The translations under genes and the position numbers were made by a program. A DNA stretch of 64,000 bases from Variovorax sp. HW608 (GTDB taxonomy: Bacteria; Pseudomonadota; Gammaproteobacteria; Burkholderiales; Burkholderiaceae_C): contig NZ_LT607803.1 in assembly GCF_900090195.1 (NCBI RefSeq), positions 5,358,229 through 5,422,228 on the forward strand. The letters are read 5' to 3'. Each line of letters starts with the position of its first letter. Positions within the stretch are counted from its first letter, which is position 1. Below the pieces are notes generated by a model that searched no databases, had not been told where the DNA came from, and saw nothing but the letters and a program-made list of their open reading frames with translations. This document shows positions 16,806 through 27,033 of this stretch, in pieces.

Positions 16806-17729
16806 ATGAACACGACAGTCGAAGCAACCCCGCTGAAAGGCGCACCCGCCGTGGTGTCGCCCGCGGCGCTGAAGAACTCCATCCAGGTCGAGCGCCTGAC
16901 CTGCACCATCGGCGCCGAGCTGCGCAACGTCGATCTCGGCGCCGCCTCGCGCGACGCCGAGACGGTGGCCGAGATCCGCGCGCTGCTGCTCAAGCACAAG
17001 GTGCTGTTCTTCCGCGACCAGGACTTCACGCGCGCCGAGCACGTGGCCTTCGCGCGCCACTTCGGCGAGCTGGAAGACCACCCGGTCGCCGGCAGCGATC
17101 CCGACCACCCCGGCCTGGTGCGCATCTACAAGTCGCCCGAGGTCCCGAACGACCGCTACGAGAACGCCTTCCACACCGACGCCACCTGGCGCGAGAAGCC
17201 GCCCTTCGGCTGCGTGCTGCGCTGCGTCGAGACGCCGGAAGTCGGCGGCGACACCATCTGGGTCAACATGGTGGAGGCCTATGCCCGCCTGCCGGAAGAC
17301 GTGAAGGCGAAGATCGACGGCCTGCGCGCCCGCCACAGCATCGAGGCCAGCTTCGGCGCCGCGATGCCGATCGAGAAGCGGCTCGCGCTGCACGCGCAGT
17401 TCCCCGATGCCGAGCATCCGGTGGTGCGCACCCATCCGGAGACGGGCGAGAAGATCCTTTTCGTCAATGCCTTCACCACGCACTTCACCAACTACCACAC
17501 GGCCGCGAACGTGCGCTTCGGCCAGGACCACGCGCCCGGCGCCAGCCTGCTGCTGAACTACCTGACGAGCCAGGCCGCGATCCCCGAGTACCAGGTGCGC
17601 TGGCGCTGGAAGAAGAACAGCGTCGCCTTCTGGGACAACCGCAGCACGCAGCACTACGCCGTGATGGACTACCCACCGTGCCATCGAAAGATGGAACGCG
17701 CCGGAATCATCGGTGAGGCCACGTACTGA
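16806..17729 (+). CDS. TauD/TfdA-family Fe(II)/2-oxoglutarate dioxygenase
   Basis: 307-residue cytoplasmic dioxygenase that hydroxylates or cleaves a small organic substrate while decarboxylating 2-oxoglutarate. The iron site is visible as HTD in NAFHTDATWREKPP and the distal His in NRSTQHYAVMDY; the 2-oxoglutarate-binding Arg lies in CHRKMERAGI. The N-terminal IGAELRNVDLG and LLKHKVLFFRDQDF are typical of the TauD/TfdA group. ~50 bp ahead of a BKACE gene; together they probably start the degradation of one substrate. Substrate unknown; taurine or 2,4-D specificity should not be assumed. Confidence 0.88.
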   Translation: MNTTVEATPLKGAPAVVSPAALKNSIQVERLTCTIGAELRNVDLGAASRDAETVAEIRALLLKHKVLFFRDQDFTRAEHVAFARHFGELEDHPVAGSDPDHPGLVRIYKSPEVPNDRYENAFHTDATWREKPPFGCVLRCVETPEVGGDTIWVNMVEAYARLPEDVKAKIDGLRARHSIEASFGAAMPIEKRLALHAQFPDAEHPVVRTHPETGEKILFVNAFTTHFTNYHTAANVRFGQDHAPGASLLLNYLTSQAAIPEYQVRWRWKKNSVAFWDNRSTQHYAVMDYPPCHRKMERAGIIGEATY

Positions 17730-17783
17730 CACAGCGCTGCATCACCTCATTCAACACCCGACATCCCAACTGAAAGACAGACC

Positions 17784-18842
17784 ATGAACTTCCTCGACGG
17801 CTCCCTTTTCCCGGAAAACCAGGACAAGCTGGTGATCACCGCCGCGCCCTACGGCCCCGAGTGGATTCCTTCCGACTTCCCGGAGGACATCCCCGTCACC
17901 ATGGAAGAGCAGGTGCAGAAGGCGGTCGACTGCTACAACGCCGGTGCCACGGTGCTGCACCTGCACGTGCGCGAACTCGACGGCAAGGGCTCCAAGCGCC
18001 TTTCGATGTTCAACGAGCTGATCGCCGGCGTCCGCCGTGCCGTGCCCGATATGGTCATCCAGGTCGGCGGCTCGATCTCCTTCGCACCCGAGACCGACGG
18101 CGCGACCGCCAAGTGGCTCAAGGACGACACGCGCCACATGCTGGCCGAGCTCGATCCGAAGCCGGACCAGGTCACGGTCACCGTCAACACGACGCAGATG
18201 AACGTGCTGGAGCACATGGAAGCCGATGACATCGCCGGCACCTCGCTCGCCGACCCGCAGAACAACGCGGCCTACCGCGAGATGATCGTGCCCTCGGGCC
18301 CCGGCTTCATCGAGGAGCACGTGCGCCGCCTGAGCGCGGCGGGCATCCAGAGCGCCTTCCAGTTCTACAACATCAACAGCTACGAGACCGTGGAGCGGCT
18401 GATCCGCCGCGGCATCTACAAGGGCCCGCTGGTGATGAACTGGGTCGCGATCAGCGGCGGCATGGACGCGCCGAACATCTACAACCTCTCGAACTTCCTG
18501 CGTGCGATCCCCGACGGCGCGAAGCTCACCGTGGAAAGCAGCATGCGCAACGTGCTGCCGATCAACATGATGGGCATGGCCATGGGCCTGCACGTGCGCT
18601 GCGGCATCGAGGACAACCTCTGGAACCAGTCGCGCAGCGGGAAGATGACGACGGTGCAGCAGATCGAGCAGCTCGTTCGCATGTCGCGCGAGTTCGGCCG
18701 CGAAGTCGCCAATGGCAAGGAAGCGCGCGAGATCCTGAAGATCGGCGTGTTCTACGAGACCGTCGAGGAGACGCTGGCCGCCAACGGCTTCGCACCCAAC
18801 CCCAAGGGCCGCCAGCAGGGCTACCTGCGCCGGGTGGCATGA
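17784..18842 (+). CDS. BKACE-family beta-keto acid cleavage enzyme (DUF849)
   Basis: 352-residue zinc-dependent enzyme that condenses a beta-keto acid with acetyl-CoA and splits it to acetoacetate and a new acyl-CoA. Metal ligands are visible as His-x-His in TVLHLHVRELDG, with the Glu-Asp pair in RCGIEDNLWNQS. The N-terminal VITAAPYGPEWIPSDFPEDI and VIQVGGSISFAPE are shared with a second copy at 25859-26953, clearly a close paralogue. Stop overlaps the next gene's start (ATGA). With the TauD enzyme, hydrolase and acyl-CoA ligase it forms a catabolic unit. Natural substrate not assignable. Confidence 0.9.
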   Translation: MNFLDGSLFPENQDKLVITAAPYGPEWIPSDFPEDIPVTMEEQVQKAVDCYNAGATVLHLHVRELDGKGSKRLSMFNELIAGVRRAVPDMVIQVGGSISFAPETDGATAKWLKDDTRHMLAELDPKPDQVTVTVNTTQMNVLEHMEADDIAGTSLADPQNNAAYREMIVPSGPGFIEEHVRRLSAAGIQSAFQFYNINSYETVERLIRRGIYKGPLVMNWVAISGGMDAPNIYNLSNFLRAIPDGAKLTVESSMRNVLPINMMGMAMGLHVRCGIEDNLWNQSRSGKMTTVQQIEQLVRMSREFGREVANGKEAREILKIGVFYETVEETLAANGFAPNPKGRQQGYLRRVA

Positions 18843-19435
18843 CGATGCAAGGTGCTGCCGCGATGGCCGGGTTGCCGACGGTGCTCATCGTCCCGGGCCT
18901 GCGCGACCATGTCGCCGGGCACTGGCAGACGCTGCTGGCCGCCGACCTCGCGGCCAAGGGGCGCCAAGTGCGCACCGTGCCGCCGATGGGCCGCACCGAT
19001 CTCGATTGCGGGGCGAAGGTCGCGGCGATCGAGCACGAGGCGCAGGCCATCGAGGGCCCGATCGTCCTCGTGGCCCACAGCGGCGGCTGCGTGATGGTGG
19101 CGCACTGGGCCCACCAGACGCGGCGCGCGATCGAAGGCGCGCTGCTGGCCGCGCCGCCGGACTTCGAGCGCCCGATGCCCGAGGGCTATCCGACCATCGA
19201 CGAACTGCGCGCCAGCGGCTGGCTGCCCGTGCCGCGCAGGACGCTTCCTTTCCCGAGCATCGTGGCGGCGAGCCGCAACGATCCGCTCGGCGACTACGTG
19301 CGCGTGGCCGCGCTGGCACGCGACTGGGGCAGCCGCCTGTTCGACCTCGGCGAGGTCGGCCACCTGAATCCCGCGTCCGGCTTCGGCAAATGGCCGCGCG
19401 CGGAACTGTTCATCAGCGAGCTTTCGATGAAATGA
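18839..19435 (+). CDS. RBBP9/YdeN-type alpha/beta hydrolase
   Basis: 198-residue small serine hydrolase. The catalytic Ser is in VLVAHSGGCVMVA, the Asp in AASRNDPLGDY and the His in GEVGHLNPASGFG, matching the compact RBBP9 family. The oxyanion region is VLIVPGLRDHVAGHW. The start overlaps the BKACE stop by 4 bp, so the pair is coupled; it may hydrolyse an ester or acyl intermediate of the pathway (inference). Its own stop overlaps an ATG that runs into the dispersed repeat downstream. Confidence 0.85.
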   Translation: MTMQGAAAMAGLPTVLIVPGLRDHVAGHWQTLLAADLAAKGRQVRTVPPMGRTDLDCGAKVAAIEHEAQAIEGPIVLVAHSGGCVMVAHWAHQTRRAIEGALLAAPPDFERPMPEGYPTIDELRASGWLPVPRRTLPFPSIVAASRNDPLGDYVRVAALARDWGSRLFDLGEVGHLNPASGFGKWPRAELFISELSMK

Positions 19436-19545
19436 ATCTCCCCCAGGCTTCGCGCACTTCGTGTCGCTGCGCCAACCCCCTCTCCGGGGGCGCACCCAGC
19501 GGCCCGGCAAAGCCGGTTCCGCGGGTGCCCTGGGTAAGAGCCACT
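19436..19545 (+). repeat. Dispersed intergenic repeat, family A, copy 1
   Basis: About 95 bp closely matching the segment at 42953-43050 read in the same sense relative to transcription. Shared blocks include CACTTCGTGT, a stem-loop with C-tract and G-tract arms (CCCCCTCTCCGGGGG), and CAGCGGCCCGGCA followed by GAGCCGGTTCCGCGGG (here AAGCCGGTTCCGCGGG). It fills most of the 135-bp gap before the quinone oxidoreductase gene. An ATG at 19432 overlaps the hydrolase stop and reads through the repeat to a stop at 19596. Confidence 0.75.
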
Positions 19546-19570
19546 TTCTGCATCAAACAAGGAGACAAAC

Positions 19571-20542
19571 ATGGCCAAGGCCATTCGCTTTCATGAAACC
19601 GGTGGTCCGGAAGTCCTGCGTCTTGAGGACGTCGAAGTCGGCGAGCCCGGCCCGGGCCAGGCGCGCGTGCGCCACACCTACATCGCGGTCAACTTCATCG
19701 ACATCTACTTCCGCACCGGCCGCTATCCGCTGCCGCTGCCCAATGGACTGGGCTCGGACGCGGTCGGCGTGGTCGAGGCGGTCGGCCCCGGCGTCACGGA
19801 CATCCAGGTCGGCGACCGCGTCGGCTACCTGATCGGCCCGCAAGGCGCGTATTCCGAAGCGCGCGTGATGCCGGCCGAAGTGCTGATCCCGCTGCCCCAT
19901 GGCGTCTCCGACCGCACCGCGGCCACGCTGATGATGAAGGGCATGACGGCGCAGTACCTGTTCCGCCAGGTCTACCCGCTCAAGGGCGGCGAGACCATCC
20001 TCTACCACGCCGCAGCCGGCGGTGTCGGCCTGATCGCCTGCCAGTGGGCGCGCGCGATGGGCGTGACCATGATCGGCACCGTCAGCACCGACGAGAAGGC
20101 CGAGATCGCCAAGGCCAACGGCTGCGCCTACACCATCGTGACCTCGCGCGAGAACATCGCCAAGCGCGTGCGCGAGATCACCGACGGCAAGGGCGTGCCG
20201 GTGGTCTACGACTCGGTCGGCAAGGACACGCTGGAGGCCTCGCTCGACAGCCTGCAGCCGCGCGGCTCGCTGGTGAGCAACGGCACCAGCTCGGGCCCGG
20301 TGGTGATCGACTCGCAACTGCTCGCCGTGAAGGGCTCGATCTGGGTCACGCGGCCGGCGATGATGCACTACATCCAGCCGCGCTCGCACATGCTGGAGAT
20401 GGCCGACGAGCTGTTCGGCCACGTGCTCGCAGGCCGCATCGTGAGCGAGCCCAAGCAGAGCTTCGCGCTGGCCGACGCGGCCGACGCGCACCGCGCGCTC
20501 GAATCGCGGGCCACGACCGGCGCGACCGTGCTCGTGCCCTGA
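19571..20542 (+). CDS. NADPH:quinone oxidoreductase family protein (zeta-crystallin-like MDR)
   Basis: 323-residue medium-chain reductase without zinc. The QorA-like N terminus is clear (IRFHETGGPEVLRLEDVEVG, then YIAVNFIDIYFRTGRYP) and the NADPH-binding Rossmann turn reads LYHAAAGGVGLIACQWA. The C-terminal part (GSLVSNGTSSGPV) is also family-typical. It follows AACAAGGAGACAAAC, a strong ribosome site. In this operon it may reduce an enone/quinone-like intermediate or simply detoxify quinones; family membership is firm, role is not. Confidence 0.88.
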   Translation: MAKAIRFHETGGPEVLRLEDVEVGEPGPGQARVRHTYIAVNFIDIYFRTGRYPLPLPNGLGSDAVGVVEAVGPGVTDIQVGDRVGYLIGPQGAYSEARVMPAEVLIPLPHGVSDRTAATLMMKGMTAQYLFRQVYPLKGGETILYHAAAGGVGLIACQWARAMGVTMIGTVSTDEKAEIAKANGCAYTIVTSRENIAKRVREITDGKGVPVVYDSVGKDTLEASLDSLQPRGSLVSNGTSSGPVVIDSQLLAVKGSIWVTRPAMMHYIQPRSHMLEMADELFGHVLAGRIVSEPKQSFALADAADAHRALESRATTGATVLVP

Positions 20543-20558
20543 AGCCAAGGGGATTGCC

Positions 20559-21920
20559 ATGGACATGCATGCCCTCGATTCGAAGCAAGGGTCCGACAGC
20601 TACCTGTTCGGCCCGCGCCAGGCGTGGTTCGCCTTCGCGATGACGCTCGGCCTGATGATGGTCGACTACATCGACCGCCAGGTGATCGTTTCGCTCTTTC
20701 CGCATCTGAAGCAAGCCTGGGGCCTTTCGGACAAGCAGCTCGGCGCGCTGGTGTCGGCGGTGTCGGTCACGGTCGCCGTGGGCGGCATCCCGATCGCACT
20801 CGTCGCCGACCGCTTCAGCCGCGTGAAGAGCATCGTCGTGATGGCGACGATCTGGAGCCTCGCCTCGATCTCCTGCATGTTCACGCGCAACTTCGGCCAG
20901 CTGCTGGCCGCGCGATCGGCGGTGGGTCTGGGCGAAGCGGGCTACGGCTCGGTCGGCGCGGCGCTCATCGCGAGCCACTTCCCGGCACGCATGCGCGGTG
21001 CGCTGATGGCGGCCTTCTTCTCCGCCGCATCGATCGGCTCGGTGCTGGGCGTGATGCTCGGCGGCGTCATCGCCGCGCGCTGGGGTTGGCAGGCTGCGTT
21101 CGGCGTGGTCGGCGTGCCGGGGCTGGTCCTGGCGCTGCTCTACATCAAGGTGCGCGACTACCGCACCGTCGCGCTCACGCCGCGCATCGAGCAGGCCACG
21201 CGCTCGACGCAGGGTGCGGCGCGCGCCATCATCAAGCGGCTGATGCGCTCGCGCACACTGCTGTGGGTCTGCATCGCCGCACCGGCGCAGCTCATCCTCG
21301 TGTCGTCCATCTGGGCCTGGCTTCCGAGCTTCCTCAACCGCGTGCACGGCATGACGCCGGAGCAGGCCGCGATCAAGGCCGCGCTGGTGGTGCTCTGCGG
21401 CGCGCTCGGCAGCGTGGTCTGGGGTGCGGTGGCGGATCGCGCCGGCAGGAAGCGGCCCGCCGCCAAGCTGCAGGTGACGGCCGCGATCTGCGTGGCTTCG
21501 GCCGCGGTGCTGGCGCTCGGCTTCGGCGCCAGGCACGTCGGGATCGAGCTGTCGGCACAGGCCCAGTTCGCGCTGCTGGCGCTCGGCGGCTTCCTGATGA
21601 CCTGCAGCGTGGGCGTGGTCGCCGCGGTCGTCATCGACGTGATCCATCCCGGCATCCGTGCCACCGGCGCCTCGGTGCTCTCGCTGTTCCAGAACCTGCT
21701 GGGCCTGGCCACCGGTCCGCTGATTGCAGGCTTTCTGTCGGATGCCTGGTCGCTCGAACACGCGCTGATCGTGATGCCGGTCTTCGGCCTGCTGGCGGCC
21801 GGGGCCTTCATGGTCGCGTCGCGCAGCTACGGGGCCGACCTGGAGCGGGCCTGCGAAGCCGCCGCCGATGCCGAACCCGAATCCGCGCCCGCAGGCGCAC
21901 CCCGCAGCGTGCCGGCCTGA
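20559..21920 (+). CDS. MFS transporter
   Basis: 453-residue major facilitator with twelve hydrophobic segments. Typical MFS marks: LMMVDYIDRQVIVSLFPHLK in TM1, the loop-2/3 motif VADRFSRVKSIVVMATIWSL, and the repeat of this motif in the second half as AVADRAGRKRPAAKL. The central cytoplasmic loop lies around residues 205-235 (IEQATRSTQGAARAI). Placed between the reductase and the acyl-CoA ligase, it is probably the importer of the pathway's substrate; the substrate is unknown. Start at 20559; an internal ATG six bases on is equally possible. Confidence 0.88.
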   Translation: MDMHALDSKQGSDSYLFGPRQAWFAFAMTLGLMMVDYIDRQVIVSLFPHLKQAWGLSDKQLGALVSAVSVTVAVGGIPIALVADRFSRVKSIVVMATIWSLASISCMFTRNFGQLLAARSAVGLGEAGYGSVGAALIASHFPARMRGALMAAFFSAASIGSVLGVMLGGVIAARWGWQAAFGVVGVPGLVLALLYIKVRDYRTVALTPRIEQATRSTQGAARAIIKRLMRSRTLLWVCIAAPAQLILVSSIWAWLPSFLNRVHGMTPEQAAIKAALVVLCGALGSVVWGAVADRAGRKRPAAKLQVTAAICVASAAVLALGFGARHVGIELSAQAQFALLALGGFLMTCSVGVVAAVVIDVIHPGIRATGASVLSLFQNLLGLATGPLIAGFLSDAWSLEHALIVMPVFGLLAAGAFMVASRSYGADLERACEAAADAEPESAPAGAPRSVPA

Positions 21921-21962
21921 ACCTGCGTACGCACCCTCACCGAATTTGAACGGACTTCCACC

Positions 21963-23602
<1,640 letters not shown>

Positions 23603-23606
<4 letters not shown>

Positions 23607-23719
23607 TCGGCAGCCTCTCCATCGCGGCGTGGCCGGCCCTCAAGCCCGTGCGCTTGATGTTGGGCGAGACGACGTTTCTCGCCATACTGGCGCTCGCGCT
23701 GCTGCGCTGGTCTGCCTGA
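23603..23719 (+). CDS. Putative 38-residue single-span membrane peptide
   Basis: Short frame starting in an ATGA overlap with the acyl-CoA ligase stop and ending 25 bp before the Bug receptor gene. Its second half (TTFLAILALALLRWSA) would form one membrane helix. The overlap suggests coupled translation; no homology is recognised. It could also be a chance frame. Confidence 0.35.
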
Positions 23720-23744
23720 ATCCATAACGAAGGAGACACAGAAC

Positions 23745-24743
23745 ATGAAATCGAATCACTTGTTGCGGCGGAAGATGATCCAGGCCGCTTGCCTCTCATG
23801 CCTTGGCGTTGCAAGCCTTGCAGCGCACGCCGAGCAGCCCGCCAAATGGCCCGAGAAGGTGGTGCGCATCATCGTGGCCGGACCGGCCGGCGGCACCGCC
23901 GACATCGTCGCGCGCCTCTTGGGCGACCAGCTCACGAAGGACACGGGCCAGCCCGTCGTGGTCGACGCCAAGCCCGGCGCGGGCGGTGCGCTGGCGGTCA
24001 ACGAACTCTCGATGGCGCCGCATGACGGCTACACGCTGCTGGTCGGCGTCAGCTCCCTGGTGAGCGAGATCCCGCACATCGTCAAGCTGCCCAAGGACAT
24101 GGCCAAGGAGATCCGCCCCGTGGCCGAGCTCGGCCGCGGCGGCCTCGTGATGGTCGGCGCGCCCTCGGTCCCGGCGAAGAACTTCGCCGAGGTGCTGAGC
24201 TGGGTGAAGGCCAACCCGGGCAAGGTGAGCTATGCCTCGTACAGCCCCGGCACCGTGTCGCATGTCATCGGCCTGCAGCTCAACAAGGCGGCCGGCATCG
24301 ACATGACCCATGTCGGCTACAAGGGATCGACGCCCGCGCTCACCGACGTGATGGGCGGCCACGTGCCGCTCATGTTCGACGGCATGGCGACTTCGCTGCC
24401 GATGATCAAGGCCGGCAAGATCAAGGCCTTCGCGGTCAGCACGCCCAAGCGCTCGCCGCTCTTGCCGGATGTGCCGACCTTTGCGGAGCTCGGCTATCCG
24501 CAGCTCGAAACGGTCTCGTGGATGGGCCTGTGGATCAAGCCCGACACGCCCGCCGCGCTGCAGGCGAGCGTGCGCGAGGCGGCGCTCAAGGCGATTGCGC
24601 AGCCGGCCGTGCGCACGCGCTTGCTGGATGCGGGCCTCGAAGCCGGCAGCGGGCGCACGCCCGACGAGCTGGTGAGCTCGCTGAACAGCGACTACAAGCG
24701 CGTCGGCGAGGTGCTGAAGTCGATCGACTTCAAGCCGGAGTGA
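23745..24743 (+). CDS. Bug-family (tripartite tricarboxylate) substrate-binding protein
   Basis: 332-residue periplasmic receptor. A signal peptide is evident (RRKMIQAACLSCLGVASLAA, cleaved near AHA). The mature N terminus has the Bug hallmark VVRIIVAGPAGGTADIVARL, then VVVDAKPGAGGALAVNELSM, DGYTLLVGVSSL and VMGGHVPLMFDGMATSLP. Bug proteins bind carboxylates; their TctAB partner permeases are often encoded elsewhere, as here, or absent when the receptor acts in signalling. It ends the plus-strand catabolic operon. Ligand unknown. Confidence 0.9.
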   Translation: MKSNHLLRRKMIQAACLSCLGVASLAAHAEQPAKWPEKVVRIIVAGPAGGTADIVARLLGDQLTKDTGQPVVVDAKPGAGGALAVNELSMAPHDGYTLLVGVSSLVSEIPHIVKLPKDMAKEIRPVAELGRGGLVMVGAPSVPAKNFAEVLSWVKANPGKVSYASYSPGTVSHVIGLQLNKAAGIDMTHVGYKGSTPALTDVMGGHVPLMFDGMATSLPMIKAGKIKAFAVSTPKRSPLLPDVPTFAELGYPQLETVSWMGLWIKPDTPAALQASVREAALKAIAQPAVRTRLLDAGLEAGSGRTPDELVSSLNSDYKRVGEVLKSIDFKPE

Positions 24744-24777
24744 CGCGGCAGCCGGTTCACGCGGGGGGTGCCATCGC

Positions 24778-25818
24778 ATGAGACACCTCTCCGAATTCGT
24801 GCGCAGCAGCAGCCTGAGCGGCTACGTCGAGCTGGTCAGGTCGCTCGGGCGGGACCCCTATGCGTTCATGCGCACGGTGGGGCTGCAGGCGAAGTTCCTC
24901 GAAGACTCCGAGATGCTGATTCCGCGGGATGCGGTGCGCGAGCTGCTGGAAATCACCGCCCGCGCCACGCAGACGGAGGATCTGGCGCTGCGTCTCGCGG
25001 CACAGCGCAAGCTCTCCGCGCTCGGACCGATCAGCCTCGTGCTGCGCGAGGATCCGACGCCCAGGGCCGCCCTCGACACGCTGTGCCGCTATCTGAAGCT
25101 CGTGAACGCCTCGCTGACGATCCGTGTCGAAGACGCCGGCCGCACGGTGATCATCCGGGAAGACCTGCTGCCGACGCCCGGCCTGCCGATGCGGCAGTCG
25201 GTGGAGCTCGCCGTGGGCACCATGTTTCGCATGCTCTCTGAATTGATCGGACCGCATTGGCGGCCGCTCGAGGTCTGCTTCGCACATCGTCCGCCCGGGG
25301 ACGTCTCCGCGCATCGGGCTTTCTTCGGGCGGAACGTCAAGTTCAACCAGGAATTCAACGGCCTGGTCTGCCTGGCGAGCGACTTGTCCGCACCGCGCGA
25401 GTCCGGAGACCAGGTGGCTGCGGGCTTCGCCAGGAAGTACCCGGAAGCGGCCCTGATGGATCGCAGCGAAAGCATGGAGGCCAGCTGCCGCCAGATCATC
25501 CTGGCGCTGCTGCCGGGTGGCGCCTGCACCGCCCAGGAGGTGGCACGCTTCCTTCACATCGATCGCCGTACGCTGCATCGCCGACTCGACGCCGAGGGCC
25601 TCAGCTTCAGCCGCTTGCTCGAGCAGGTGCGCTCGGAGCTGGTCAGGCGCCACTTGCGCGAGAGCGACCTGCCGCTTCGCGAAGTGGCGGAGCTTCTGGG
25701 CTTCTCCCGGCCCAGCAGCTTCAGTCACTGGTTCCACGGTCTTTTCGGCTGCAGCGCCTCGCAATGGAGCAAGGAGGCGGCCGCCATGGCGGCGCGGGGG
25801 GAGTACGGGACCTCCTGA
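24778..25818 (+). CDS. AraC-family regulator with arabinose-binding-like N-terminal domain
   Basis: 346-residue transcription factor of the OruR/ArgR-like group. An N-terminal ligand domain (about residues 15-200, LGRDPYAFMRTVGLQAKFLE) precedes the double helix-turn-helix (FLHIDRRTLHRRLDAEGLSF and LPLREVAELLGFSRPSSFSH), ending with FHGLFGCSASQW. It lies between the plus-strand catabolic operon and the minus-strand BKACE/Bug pair, facing the latter tail to tail, and is the likeliest local regulator of one or both (inference). Confidence 0.88.
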   Translation: MRHLSEFVRSSSLSGYVELVRSLGRDPYAFMRTVGLQAKFLEDSEMLIPRDAVRELLEITARATQTEDLALRLAAQRKLSALGPISLVLREDPTPRAALDTLCRYLKLVNASLTIRVEDAGRTVIIREDLLPTPGLPMRQSVELAVGTMFRMLSELIGPHWRPLEVCFAHRPPGDVSAHRAFFGRNVKFNQEFNGLVCLASDLSAPRESGDQVAAGFARKYPEAALMDRSESMEASCRQIILALLPGGACTAQEVARFLHIDRRTLHRRLDAEGLSFSRLLEQVRSELVRRHLRESDLPLREVAELLGFSRPSSFSHWFHGLFGCSASQWSKEAAAMAARGEYGTS

Positions 25819-25858
25819 GCCGAGCGGGCTGACTGTGAAGGCGCGCGTGGCGGGCCAT

Positions 25859-26953
25859 TCAGGCAGCGCGCAATTTCTGCTCCGCCGGCAGGCTCATGGC
25901 GGGCTTGCGCAGGAATCCCTGGTTGCCGCCATTGCGGTTGGGCGCGAAGCCATTGGCCTCGAGCGTCTCTTCGGCGGTGTCGTAGAAGACCCCGATCTTC
26001 ATGATCTCCCGCGCCTGCTCTGCTGTCGCGATCGGGCGGCCGAACTCGCCGGCGATGCGCACCAGTTGCCTGATCTGCTCGACCGAGCTCATCTTGCCGG
26101 TGCGGGTCTGGTTCCATAGCACGTCCTCGATGCCGCAGCGCACATGCAGGCCCAGGGCGATGCCGATCATGTTGATGGGCAGCACATTGAGCACCGAGCT
26201 TTCCACCGTGACCACCGCGCCGTCGGGCACGGCACGCAGCATGTTGGCCAGGTTGTAGATGTTCGCCTGGTCCATGCCGCCGCTGATGGCCACCCAGTTC
26301 ATCACCAGCGGCCCCTTGTAGACGCCGCGGCGGATCATCCGCTCGATGGTCTCGAAGCTGTTGATGTTGTAGACCTGGAACTCGCTCTGGATTCCCGCGG
26401 CCGTCAGGCGCCGGATGTGCTCCTCGACCCAGCTCGGGTTCGCGGGCACGTGCATGTCCTTGTAGGTCGCATAGAGGTGCGGGAATCCGCGCGAAACGCC
26501 CCTGAAGTCGTCCTCGCCTGCATGCTCCGTCACGTTCATCTGCGTGGTGTTGACGGTCACCGTCACCTGGTCGGGCGTCGGCGTGAGCTCGGCCAGCATA
26601 TGGCGCGTGTCGTCGCTCAGCCACTTGGCGGCCTGGCCTTCGGACTCCGGCGCGAAGCTGATGGAGCCACCCACCTGGATGATCATTTCCGGCACGCGGG
26701 CTCGAACCCCCGCGATCAGCTCGTTGAACTTGGACAGGCGCTTGCTGCCCTTGCCGTCTTCTTCACGCACATGCAGGTGCAGTACGGTGGCGCCGGCCTC
26801 GTAGCAATCCACCGCCTTCTGGATCTGATCCTCCATCGTGACCGGAATGTCTTCCGGGAAGTCGGAAGGGATCCAGCCCGGCGCATAGGGCGCGGCCGTG
26901 ATGACCAGCGGCTGCTGGTTCTCGGGATACAGATGGCCGTCGAGGAAGTTCAT
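25859..26953 (-). CDS. BKACE-family beta-keto acid cleavage enzyme, second copy
   Basis: 364-residue paralogue of the 17784-18842 gene. The metal-site His-x-His is in TVLHLHVREEDG, the Glu-Asp in RCGIEDVLWNQT, and both copies share VITAAPY, WIPSDFPEDIPVTME and MVIQVGGSISFAPE-like stretches (here MIIQVGGSISFAPE). The copies diverge mainly around residues 145-165 (DFRGVSRGFPHLYATYKD) and at the C terminus, where this one has a 12-residue extension. It follows a Bug receptor gene on the same strand by 80 bp, giving a second receptor-plus-BKACE module. Confidence 0.9.
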   Translation of the reverse strand: MNFLDGHLYPENQQPLVITAAPYAPGWIPSDFPEDIPVTMEDQIQKAVDCYEAGATVLHLHVREEDGKGSKRLSKFNELIAGVRARVPEMIIQVGGSISFAPESEGQAAKWLSDDTRHMLAELTPTPDQVTVTVNTTQMNVTEHAGEDDFRGVSRGFPHLYATYKDMHVPANPSWVEEHIRRLTAAGIQSEFQVYNINSFETIERMIRRGVYKGPLVMNWVAISGGMDQANIYNLANMLRAVPDGAVVTVESSVLNVLPINMIGIALGLHVRCGIEDVLWNQTRTGKMSSVEQIRQLVRIAGEFGRPIATAEQAREIMKIGVFYDTAEETLEANGFAPNRNGGNQGFLRKPAMSLPAEQKLRAA

Positions 26954-27033
26954 GATGAAAGGTCTCCAGGTTGAGTGATGAGCGTTGTGAACGTCGAGTG
27001 GGATGCAGTGGGTTCGGGCACTGCGCGGGGCTG